Assembly (NCBI GenBank): GCA_964410105.1
Contig: CAYPFY010000020.1
Span: 3,381-67,380, forward strand
Source of the DNA: CAYPFY01 sp964410105
Lineage (GTDB): Bacteria; Bacteroidota; Ignavibacteria; UBA10030; SZUA-254
Length of the DNA: 64,000 bases
Direction of reading: 5' to 3'
The notes beneath the pieces were generated by a model. It was not told the DNA's origin. It ran no database searches and saw only the letters and a list, made by a program, of their open reading frames with translations. Made by a program: the position numbers and the translations under genes. Position 1 is the stretch's first letter. Each line of letters starts with the position of its first letter. Below are positions 1 through 8,103 of this stretch, in pieces.

Positions 1-43
1 GGCTCTGCTCGGCATGCCGCTTCTCAGTGGAGCTCAGGGATGA
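1..43 (+). CDS. C-terminal end of an upstream gene, probably transhydrogenase alpha subunit part 1 (partial)
   Basis: Reading from base 2, the window opens with 13 codons (ALLGMPLLSGAQG) and a TGA at 41-43. The stop overlaps the ATG of the next gene (ATGA), which indicates translational coupling. Because the next gene carries the membrane part of the alpha subunit plus the beta subunit of proton-translocating transhydrogenase, the NAD-binding alpha part 1 (PntA domain I) is the expected upstream gene. The 13 residues seen are too few to prove this, so the identity is inferred from context only. Confidence 0.45.
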   Translation, partial: ALLGMPLLSGAQG

Positions 44-1845
44 CGACCGAACTCGAGATCGGCCTTTACATATTCATGCTGGCGGGATTCCTCGGTTACC
101 ACATCATCACGCGGGTTCCTCCCCTGCTCCACACCCCTCTCATGTCTGCCACGAATGCAATTGCCGGAATATCGCTCGTAGGATCGCTTGTCGTCGCCGG
201 GGCAGACTACGGCCCCTTGAGCACAGCCCTGGGATTCATCGCCGTCACCTGTTCCTCGACGAACGTGGTAGGGGGCTTTCTGATCACCGACCGCATGTTA
301 AAGATGTTCAGGACGGCGAAAGATCAGACCGACGGGAGGCGACGGTTCACGTTGGATCCGAAGCTCCTTCTCGGGCTTCCCGTACTCATCATCGCGCTCC
401 TTGTATTTCTCTATTTTTCACAGGAACTCAGGTCAGACGTGGAGCGCTTCGTTCATGAGTTTTTATCGGGTCAGATCCTGCGGTATTTTTACGTCCTCTC
501 GGCAGCCCTCTTCATCCTGGGACTGAAGGGATTGAGTTCGCCAAAATTCGCCCGCCGCGGAATGTTCCTCGCCGAGGCCGGGATGCTCCTGGCTGTCGCC
601 GGCACCCTTTTCCATCCCGAGATCGTCACGTACAAATGGATCGCGCTCGGCATCCTCATCGGATCGGTCATCGGGGGCACGATGGGCCTCAGAATACCGA
701 TGACGGCCGTGCCGCAGAGGACAGCCCTCTCGCATTCGCTCGGGGCGCTCGCGGCATGTCTGGTGGGCATCTCGGAATACTTCCGGCACAGCGAGGGGCT
801 CGCCGCCACCGTCATGACGCCGCTCGGATTTCAGGTGGTGATCGGAGGGCTGACCTTCACGGGAAGCCTCATGGCAGCGGCGAAATTGCAGGGAGTACTC
901 CCGGGCCACCCGATCACCTACAAAGGCCAGAATGTGTTTAATCTCACCCTCCTGGGAGTGATAATCCTCAGCCTGGTCTATCTGGTGGTAGCATCCCAGG
1001 GAGGATCGACGGTCTTTATCATCATGGTAAGTCTGGCCCTCATCTTCGGCCTTCTGCTTGTCATCCCGATCGGAGCTGCGGACATGCCGGTCGTGATCGC
1101 GTTGCTTAACTCCTATGGAGGTTTGGCGGACGCGTCGATGGGATTCGTTCTGATGAATAAGATTCAGATCATCACCGGCTCGTTGGACGGAACCTCAGGA
1201 TTTCTCCTTTCGCTCTTGATGTGCCGGGCGATGAACCGCTCCGCGATGAATGTCCTCTTCGGGGCGTTTGGAAAAGTCCAGACAGAGGAGGCGGGCAAAG
1301 CCGTAGAGGCGAAAGGGTCGGTACGAAGCATCGAGCCGGACGAGATGACGGCATTACTGGACGGGATACAGTCGGTAGTCATCGTGCCAGGATACGGAAT
1401 GGCCGTCGCGCAGGCCCAGTACGGCGTCGCGGAATTCGCCAAAATGTTGATGAAGCGGGGAGTGGACGTGAAATACGCTATTCACCCGGTTGCGGGGCGG
1501 ATGCCGGGGCACATGAACGTCCTCCTGGCGGAGGCGAACGTCCCGTACGACCAGCTCTATGAAATGGAGCAGATCAACCCGTATTTTCCGCAGACGGACA
1601 TGGCGCTCGTTGTCGGCGCGAACGACGTCACCAATCCCGCGGCAAGGAGCGACCGCGGAAGTCCTCTCTATGGAATGCCCATCCTTGAAGTCGACCGTTC
1701 GAAGTCCATTGTCGTGTTCAAACGAAGCCTTGCGCCGGGCTTCGCGGGAGTAGAAAACGAGCTCTATTACAATCCGAAGTGCATGATGCTCTTCGGCGAT
1801 GCGAAGGAAAGCTTCAACAAGCTCTTCGTGGCGATGAAATCCTAA
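40..1845 (+). CDS. pntB: Proton-translocating NAD(P) transhydrogenase, alpha membrane part fused to beta subunit
   Basis: Inner-membrane enzyme that couples hydride transfer between NADH and NADP+ to proton movement. The 601 residues are longer than usual for PntB (about 460). Residues 1-90 look like the separate alpha part 2 subunit, with three membrane helices and the stretch GFIAVTCSSTNVVGGFLITD. After a charged linker (about 90-108) comes the beta subunit with many helices. The NADP-binding domain III starts near residue 430 and shows GYGMAVAQAQYGVAEF, GANDVTNPAA and KRSLAPGFAGVENELYY. The start is the ATG overlapping the previous stop. The family call is secure. The fusion is seen directly, as one uninterrupted frame; whether it is typical of the lineage is not known to me. 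Confidence 0.93.
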   Translation: MTTELEIGLYIFMLAGFLGYHIITRVPPLLHTPLMSATNAIAGISLVGSLVVAGADYGPLSTALGFIAVTCSSTNVVGGFLITDRMLKMFRTAKDQTDGRRRFTLDPKLLLGLPVLIIALLVFLYFSQELRSDVERFVHEFLSGQILRYFYVLSAALFILGLKGLSSPKFARRGMFLAEAGMLLAVAGTLFHPEIVTYKWIALGILIGSVIGGTMGLRIPMTAVPQRTALSHSLGALAACLVGISEYFRHSEGLAATVMTPLGFQVVIGGLTFTGSLMAAAKLQGVLPGHPITYKGQNVFNLTLLGVIILSLVYLVVASQGGSTVFIIMVSLALIFGLLLVIPIGAADMPVVIALLNSYGGLADASMGFVLMNKIQIITGSLDGTSGFLLSLLMCRAMNRSAMNVLFGAFGKVQTEEAGKAVEAKGSVRSIEPDEMTALLDGIQSVVIVPGYGMAVAQAQYGVAEFAKMLMKRGVDVKYAIHPVAGRMPGHMNVLLAEANVPYDQLYEMEQINPYFPQTDMALVVGANDVTNPAARSDRGSPLYGMPILEVDRSKSIVVFKRSLAPGFAGVENELYYNPKCMMLFGDAKESFNKLFVAMKS

Positions 1846-1866
1846 CACAAAGGAAGGAGGTTCCCC

Positions 1867-2301
1867 ATGATGACAATCCGTCAGATTTTGGAAAAAAAGG
1901 GTGGTGAGGTAAGCTCTGTCCCGCCCGGATCGACGGTTTACGACGCCATCAAGCTCATGGCGGATAAAAACATCGGCGCCGTGCTGGTGCTTGAGGGAGA
2001 ACGGCTGGCGGGCATATTGTCCGAGCGCGATTATGCGAGGAAAGTGATACTCAAGGGTCGTTCATCGAAGAAAACGATGGTCAGCGAGATCATGACGGCG
2101 GATGTCGTCACGATCGGACCGGAGCGGACGATCGAGGAATGCATGGCGGTGATGACGCATAAACGGATCCGTCATCTCCCCGTGTATGAATCCGGCAAGC
2201 TGGTGGGCATGATCTCGATCGGGGACATTGTGAAGGCGATCATTTCCGAGCAGGAATACACGATCAAACAGCTGGAGAATTACATCACGGGCGGGCGATA
2301 G
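1867..2301 (+). CDS. Tandem CBS domain protein
   Basis: A 144-residue soluble protein made of two CBS domains, about residues 8-62 and 73-130. Each has the family pattern (DAIKLMADKNIGAVLVLE, ECMAVMTHKRIRHLPVYE), followed by a short helical tail. Such stand-alone CBS pairs bind adenine nucleotides and usually regulate a partner; no catalytic domain is present here. A strong ribosome site, AAGGAGG, lies about 6 bases before the ATG at 1867; a second ATG follows directly at 1870. The gene is 21 bases after the transhydrogenase and may be in the same transcript, but its partner cannot be read from the sequence. Confidence 0.9.
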   Translation: MMTIRQILEKKGGEVSSVPPGSTVYDAIKLMADKNIGAVLVLEGERLAGILSERDYARKVILKGRSSKKTMVSEIMTADVVTIGPERTIEECMAVMTHKRIRHLPVYESGKLVGMISIGDIVKAIISEQEYTIKQLENYITGGR

Positions 2302-2399
2302 AGACAGGGGGCGGGGTCTCAGCGGATTCCCCAAAGCGTCGCGGAGATCGGGATTAACCCCGTTCCTAGGGATTTTCCAGGAACAACTTCGGGAGGCGG

Positions 2400-2660
2400 C
2401 TACTTCTTATTGTGCATCGACTTGATCGCATTGGTGTCGAACGAAACCAATTCGACCACACGCGCCTTTGGCCGCACAAAAGTGGGCACGGCCAGGAGGG
2501 CCTCATTCTCATTCTCCGCCTCCACAATCGCATAGCCGGTGTGTTCACCTGATGGGCATGCCCATTTGAAGTGTGTAAGATAGCCGGCGGCAAGGAGAAA
2601 ATCGAGAGTCTTGAGACACTCTTCCGCAGTATGGGGTGAGACGATCAAAAAAGATTGCAT
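2400..2660 (-). CDS. Small conserved protein, probable ferredoxin-like (dimeric alpha/beta barrel) fold
   Basis: The 86 residues begin MQSFLIVSPHTAEECLKTLD and continue with GYLTHFKWACPSGEHTGYAIVEAENENEALLAVPTFVR. The beta-alpha-beta pattern (strand, helix after the HT motif, strands around HTGYAIVEA, then helix) resembles small dimeric alpha/beta-barrel proteins such as muconolactone-isomerase or DUF3303-like proteins. No signal peptide and no catalytic motif are evident. It stands alone on the minus strand, facing the CBS gene convergently. The function is unknown; only the fold guess is offered. Confidence 0.7.
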   Translation of the reverse strand: MQSFLIVSPHTAEECLKTLDFLLAAGYLTHFKWACPSGEHTGYAIVEAENENEALLAVPTFVRPKARVVELVSFDTNAIKSMHNKK

Positions 2661-3110
2661 ATCCTAGGTCCTTTCGAGACTGGGCAGAAGTTATAGAGAT
2701 TTTTCAAGTGTGTCGAATCCGATAATTCATCCGTATCCAAAGAATTAAAATCAGCCTAAAGTATTGGTGCCCGCCTTTTCGTTTCTGGATTCTTGCTGCG
2801 TCCATCATTTCCCATGTTTGCCCCGTCTTATGAAAAGGCTGATGATGGCGATGAGAATCAGCGTAGCGAGGATGGCATCAGAAAACCAGCTGGGCGTCAC
2901 ATTATTCATAAAACCTGGCCATAGAAAGCGTTCCTGATCCTTTCCAGCAGATCAGGGTGATTCTTCGGGATTCAGCCCGTGGTAGAAATGTAGCACTTCC
3001 GCCTGAAGGAGGCAAATAGCAACTGACCGGAAAATGAGCGCCCTGGCCTCAGAATGGAAACGCCCGCTGGCGGTGCCAGGTCACCTCCCTGACGGCTGAA
3101 CTACTTCACG
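2661..3110. other. Intergenic stretch of 450 bases
   Basis: Apart from the 34-residue frame at 2805-2909, I see only an imperfect inverted repeat around 2937-2960 (GATCC ... GGATC type arms on both sides of a short loop). It lies just upstream of the small gene on the minus strand. No tRNA, repeat array or strong terminator is visible. Confidence 0.4.
2805..2909 (-). CDS. Putative 34-residue single-pass membrane peptide
   Basis: A short frame in the gap between the 86-residue gene and the T9SS giant. The peptide starts MNNVTPSWFSDAILATLILI, continues with a hydrophobic stretch to about residue 26, and ends in a basic tail (RRGKHGK). A polar N-terminus, one membrane helix and a positively charged C-terminus are typical of real bacterial small membrane proteins. 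A weak AGG lies about 5 bases upstream of the ATG. No homolog is recognised. Composition alone could produce this by chance, so confidence is modest. Confidence 0.4.
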   Translation of the reverse strand: MNNVTPSWFSDAILATLILIAIISLFIRRGKHGK

Positions 3111-6100
3111 CTACTTGAGAAGAACCATTTTTTTCACCCCTGTAAAATGTTTCGCCGGGTCGGTTGTGCTTGTCGCCTCCAGACGATAGAAGTAGATTCC
3201 GCTGGCCACGTCTCCCCCATTCCACTCGACCGATTTCTGCCCGGCCCCTTCCACCTCATCCGCAAGGAGGGCGATCTGACGACCCAGAGGATCATAAATC
3301 CTGATCGTCACCTTACTCTCCACTGGCAACTGGTATCGTATCTCCGTCACCGGATTGAATGGATTCGGGTGATTCTGAAAAAGTTCATAGCTCGTCGGCA
3401 ATTCCACTCCAACGGCAGGCTCAAATCCCAGGACGATCTCCCTTGACGGATCTGAGACGACTGTCGATCCATTCCCGCCTATGGACAATTCACGTCCTCC
3501 CACAGTGAGCGTTGCCCGCTCGTCATTCACAAATTTCCACTCGATCCGGACGGGGTACTCCGCTCCTGAGACTTTTACCGGGATCGACTTTTGGCGATTC
3601 GCATCCCCCATCTCGAACCACCTGTTCGATCCATACCTCACATCCATGTCTTCCACCGGAGGCGGGGGCAGTTCAAACCGATCGAGGTTGATATTCTCCG
3701 CCCTGCACGAGAACTTTAAGGCCCGTTCCCTTCCCAGGGCATCCGTGATTACCAGCGATTGAGATTCCACTCCTTCCGGGATTGAGAAAAGTGACGATCC
3801 ATGACCCGGTTGGCGCGGGGATTGCTGTCGGGTGAAACCCTGCTCGTGGCTCGTATGGAGCACGATCCTCCCGGTACCGTTCACCTTCACCCAGTAGGCT
3901 ACCCCAGGTTTCAGCGTATCCTCGATGTAATACCCTGTCCCTCCTGCGTAACCGTAAAAATTAGAGGCCCGCGATACCCCTGGCAAAAACTCTATCTCGG
4001 CCACCCGGGCGTCATACGACGGCACACCGATCATATTCCACTTATCCGCCACTGACACAGTCTCCCTCGTGATCTCATATCCGATGATGGGAACAGAGGC
4101 GGGGTTTGGGTACTTCACCCAGTATCCGCGACTGTTCTGAAGGGTATCGGTCGCCAGATACGACCCGGCGAAGCGAAAGGCCCTTGAGGAAGCGCCCGGA
4201 AACAGAGACACTTTGCGATAATCGCCGACTGTCATCGGCACTGAGACCATATTCCAGCCTGTCTTCACCTGGGCATCGATCTCTGCCAGTGAAAAGTAAG
4301 CCGCGATCGTATGATTCACTGTGGCGTGGTGGATTGTGTAGCTCGCTGGCGCACCCTGGTTTAAGCCATCCGTAAGGACGCTATCAATGCGATATTTTGA
4401 CACGGGGGTGATGGCAAATGTTTGATCTGAATCCCTCTGCACGATCACAAAACCCGAGGGGCTTACGGCCCCATTCGCCCCCGCACTGACGGTGACCGAT
4501 TCAAGAGTCGTATCGAGAGTCATCATCTTCAGTGAATCCTCCAGAATCCCGGGAGGGAGTTCTGACTGACTATAGTGGAGGGCGAGCCGTGTTTGCCAGT
4601 TGCTCCCCCCGTCGGTCGTGATTTCATAAAGCCTGTCCACCATCCCATCGCCCCCCACGTCAAAGCCCACATTCAGCTGAGAATGGGGGCGTGGAACTCC
4701 GATCGCCCATTTCGTAAAGTGTGTCACGCTGTCGCTTGCGACCGTATTGGCCGACAAATTCACGCGACTCGGAAGGATGCGCCATACCCCGGAGAGAGTC
4801 TGAACGGCCGTATCGGGAAAGGCTGTCATCGTGAGTTTTGCCGGATACGTGCCGTTACCGTTGAACCGGACATACGTACTGTCGCTTTCGAAGCGGTACA
4901 GATTCAAGGAAGCGGAATCGAGCGCACGTCGGATCGTCCCCCGAAGCACGCTGCCGGAGCCGTTCAGAGACTGAAATCCGGAATTGTCCACGAAAAGCGT
5001 CTCGGCAGGGCTTATGGTCACATCGCCCAGCACTGAACATTGGTTTTGGACATGGACATTACCGTTAGACTGCATGGCAGATCCGGAATCGAGCGCAAGA
5101 TTATAGAATCCGCTTGAAAACAGACCCTGTCCCCTCAGAGACACCGTTGAGTGAGAGGGATCGAATTCACCGCTCGTTTTGGCTGTCTTCCTCAAGAGTG
5201 CGGAGCCGGGCGGCAGGAGCCAGCTGCCGCCGACGACGATGCTGGTCGCGGCGGGCGGGCGAACCTCGAGGCGTCCATCTATCCTCACGTCTCCTTTCAC
5301 GGTCAGTCGGGACAGATTTGATGTAATAGTCAGGTGCCCCCCCGTCACGATGTTCAACGATGAGATGACGATGATATCCTGAATCTGGTAGATAACCGGA
5401 TTAATTGATGCCGGCGGTATGATCACGCTGTCCGGTTTGAGGGGAGCGCCCATCGGAGACCAGTTACTGTCGTTATTCCACGAAGAGTCGACGAGCCCTG
5501 TCCAGGTCTTTGCGCTCAGCGGAGAGAGCGCCGAGCACAGAACTGCTCCTCCTTGTCCGGCGACAAACGCTACCCGTTTGGAACCGGAGCGAGCCATTGC
5601 AACTGCGGAGAGAGAAACTCCAGCAGTGGTACCGAACGTCCAGTGGGCTCCGCCATCGGTCGTTTGAAGTACTGCCGGGACATACGAATCCCCAAGGGAG
5701 TCGGTGAGGTAACCTGACACAACCCCGGTATTCGGGTCGGAGAAGGAAACACAGGAAAAAGATGCAAAGCCGTTATATTGTGAGGTCCACGTAGAGCCTC
5801 CGTTCGTCGTGTGAAGGATGACCCCATAATAACCCCAAATGGATGAAGGACGGTTTCCTACCGCGGTCCCGTTATTGGCGTCTGCAAATGATACACCGTA
5901 CAACGTGACGCCGGGCTGATTGAACTGCGGGATCCACGTAGCCCCGCCATTTGTCGTGCGAAGGATTACACCTCCTGCGGTGTGATAGCCCACGGCGGTT
6001 CCGGTATTCACATCCGTAAATGACACTCCGAAAAAACGCGCCGTATCCGAAAGAAAAGTCGAATCCACTTGCCCCCCATACTGTTGAACCCAATTGCTTC

Positions 6101-7637
6101 CTCCATTAGTTGTATGAAGTATCCCTGATCCGACGGCAGTTCCGTGACTGCCATCGGGGAATGATACGGCGTAGAATGGATGCCTGCTGTCCCTGAGCTG
6201 CTGAGTCCATGTGGTTCCGGCATTCGTCGTGCGGAGAATCGTGCCGACAGTTCCCACCACCGTCCCTGTGTCCGCGCTCGTGAAAGCAACACCGCCGGGA
6301 ATGAAGGAAGAATCAAATGAATGAATCGACCATGATAGACCGGCATTTGTCGTTCGAATAATTGATGCCGCGGGGGATCCAAACTCAGGGATTGAAGCCC
6401 CGACAGCATACCCGGTATTAATGTCGGGAAAGGCAATGGCCTTGAGATCCATCGTGGGCCCTTTTATCAGTGAATTCCAGGACGTGCCTCCGTCAGTTGT
6501 CCTATAGAGCACGTCGTACAGTCCTGCAACCATGCCGGTGGAAGGGATCGAGAAAGAAACGCCATAAAGGTACGGGTATGGAGTCGGGAGACACTGGACA
6601 TCGCGTGTAGCGCCGCCGTCGGTTGTATGAACGATCACGCCCAAGTCCCAAATCCAGGTGCCGTGATTTGCATCGGCAAAAGACACTCCTTTCAATCCGT
6701 ATGCGTAGGAAATGCAACCCGGCGGCGATGAACCCCCCGCCAGGGCAGGTTGGAACCATGTCGCGCCGCCGTCTGTCGTCCTGTAAATGCGAGTGCTTGA
6801 CGCCACAGTGCCTGTGCGGGGATCAGTAAAGGATACCGCCCAAAAAACCCCAAACGGGTGATTGGTCTGAGCGAACCATGTAGCTCCGCCGTTTGTTGTC
6901 CGGAGGATGGTGTTGGTCTCTCCCACAGCTGTGCCAGTGTCGGGGTGGGTAAAGGATACACCCCACAGACGATCTGTTGTGCCGCTGTTTTGCTTAATCC
7001 ACGAGATGCCACCATTCGTCGTATGGAGAATCGTTCCGTAGAAGCCAACGACGGTTCCCGTATCCCGGCTGGTGAAAGATACGCCGGTCAGGGCTGGCAA
7101 TGAATCGCCGCCCTGAGGAATCCAGGTGTCTCCGCCATCATCTGTTCTGACGATACCTCCATAACTCCCTCCGTTTGAAAATCCGACGACGGTCCCATGA
7201 GCGGGGTCAGAGAATGAGGGAGATCGCAGGATCAGATCGGTCCCTCCGACGTTGGACCTTACCAGCCAGTGTATACCTGCATCAGTCGATTTCAAAAAGA
7301 CGCTCCCCTCTCCGACTGCGACGAAAGTGTTCGAATCAAGCATTTGGACGCCGCGAAAATGGACGGCTGAAGGAAAGGGATTTACCCATTGCCAGCTTGA
7401 AAAGACCGCGGAGTTTTCCGCCAGGGGAGAAGCAGATCCGCTCCCATACTCGACTCGCAAGGACTTTAACAGGCTGGAACGCCCGGCGATACCTCTCGCA
7501 TCCCCTTGTATCGAGGGAAGGTAATCCTGATGCCTTTTGCCAAATCGGTCAATAGTCGGAAACCCCTGCGCGTGGCCGGTCATAGGGAGCAAAAGCAGGA
7601 TCGTGCAGATACTGATTATGTGAGGCGTCCTCATCAT
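3111..7637 (-). CDS. Giant secreted YCF48-type propeller protein with T9SS sorting domain
   Basis: A 1508-residue cargo protein. Residues 1-23 form a signal peptide ending at GHAQ. Residues about 80-690 hold some 14 repeats of about 45 residues with cores such as ILRTTNGGATW and GVSFTDPNTGTAVG, the YCF48/BNR propeller type. A beta-rich region (about 700-1100) follows. Residues about 1115-1260 hold two copies of a module running from GWNMVS to GYWVK. After a proline-rich hinge (ELPPPPVEDMD), the last 95 residues are a FlgD-Ig-like T9SS type A sorting domain (NHPNPFNPVTEIRY ... KKMVLLK). The likely fate is export, then anchoring or release at the outer membrane. The ligand is unknown. Confidence 0.9.
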   Translation of the reverse strand: MMRTPHIISICTILLLLPMTGHAQGFPTIDRFGKRHQDYLPSIQGDARGIAGRSSLLKSLRVEYGSGSASPLAENSAVFSSWQWVNPFPSAVHFRGVQMLDSNTFVAVGEGSVFLKSTDAGIHWLVRSNVGGTDLILRSPSFSDPAHGTVVGFSNGGSYGGIVRTDDGGDTWIPQGGDSLPALTGVSFTSRDTGTVVGFYGTILHTTNGGISWIKQNSGTTDRLWGVSFTHPDTGTAVGETNTILRTTNGGATWFAQTNHPFGVFWAVSFTDPRTGTVASSTRIYRTTDGGATWFQPALAGGSSPPGCISYAYGLKGVSFADANHGTWIWDLGVIVHTTDGGATRDVQCLPTPYPYLYGVSFSIPSTGMVAGLYDVLYRTTDGGTSWNSLIKGPTMDLKAIAFPDINTGYAVGASIPEFGSPAASIIRTTNAGLSWSIHSFDSSFIPGGVAFTSADTGTVVGTVGTILRTTNAGTTWTQQLRDSRHPFYAVSFPDGSHGTAVGSGILHTTNGGSNWVQQYGGQVDSTFLSDTARFFGVSFTDVNTGTAVGYHTAGGVILRTTNGGATWIPQFNQPGVTLYGVSFADANNGTAVGNRPSSIWGYYGVILHTTNGGSTWTSQYNGFASFSCVSFSDPNTGVVSGYLTDSLGDSYVPAVLQTTDGGAHWTFGTTAGVSLSAVAMARSGSKRVAFVAGQGGAVLCSALSPLSAKTWTGLVDSSWNNDSNWSPMGAPLKPDSVIIPPASINPVIYQIQDIIVISSLNIVTGGHLTITSNLSRLTVKGDVRIDGRLEVRPPAATSIVVGGSWLLPPGSALLRKTAKTSGEFDPSHSTVSLRGQGLFSSGFYNLALDSGSAMQSNGNVHVQNQCSVLGDVTISPAETLFVDNSGFQSLNGSGSVLRGTIRRALDSASLNLYRFESDSTYVRFNGNGTYPAKLTMTAFPDTAVQTLSGVWRILPSRVNLSANTVASDSVTHFTKWAIGVPRPHSQLNVGFDVGGDGMVDRLYEITTDGGSNWQTRLALHYSQSELPPGILEDSLKMMTLDTTLESVTVSAGANGAVSPSGFVIVQRDSDQTFAITPVSKYRIDSVLTDGLNQGAPASYTIHHATVNHTIAAYFSLAEIDAQVKTGWNMVSVPMTVGDYRKVSLFPGASSRAFRFAGSYLATDTLQNSRGYWVKYPNPASVPIIGYEITRETVSVADKWNMIGVPSYDARVAEIEFLPGVSRASNFYGYAGGTGYYIEDTLKPGVAYWVKVNGTGRIVLHTSHEQGFTRQQSPRQPGHGSSLFSIPEGVESQSLVITDALGRERALKFSCRAENINLDRFELPPPPVEDMDVRYGSNRWFEMGDANRQKSIPVKVSGAEYPVRIEWKFVNDERATLTVGGRELSIGGNGSTVVSDPSREIVLGFEPAVGVELPTSYELFQNHPNPFNPVTEIRYQLPVESKVTIRIYDPLGRQIALLADEVEGAGQKSVEWNGGDVASGIYFYRLEATSTTDPAKHFTGVKKMVLLK

Positions 7638-8103
7638 GTCGTTTGCAACGGAGTGCAGGGAAAGGGAGATGACACCATTCTCACTCTATCTGACACTGAA
7701 TAATATTCCGTCATGGACACACCGACCTGCCCCAAAGAATAAAGACGTTCATTGGCATTCTCTGGCGACGATCGAGATTGCTTCACCTATGGAATGAGGA
7801 CTCCCTGAGCGACACCCTCCCGACCAACTCTCAGGGGCCTTTCATCCAAATATAGTAGCAACCCCCGGCAGAAGCAACACTCCCCATCATCGGGTGGTCA
7901 ATTATCCCAGTATCGACACCTGTGGGGGCGAAACACGGCTACCCAAAATACAGAAGGAGGAAGGGAAAAGTTCGAGAATCGCCTCTCCCGCTTAAAAACT
8001 CGGAAAGGATCTTTGAGGAAATAATCGAGGAAATCGGGCGAAATTATCCGTTGCCCGGCATTACAGATCCATGCAACATCGCTGAGCGCCGGGTGTCGCC
8101 CTC
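7638..8103. other. Intergenic stretch of 466 bases
   Basis: Lies downstream of the M1 peptidase gene and upstream of the T9SS giant, both on the minus strand. It must carry the promoter of the latter, but I cannot pick out a convincing one. No coding frame, RNA gene or clear terminator is visible. Confidence 0.4.

Noticed and set aside
3000..3060. Short minus-strand frame ending FYHGLNPEESP upstream of the 34-residue peptide
   Set aside because: No start codon with ribosome site and too short to separate from chance.
3111..7637. Repeats within the T9SS giants considered as a CRISPR or DNA repeat array
   Set aside because: They are protein-level propeller repeats with diverged DNA and an open frame throughout.
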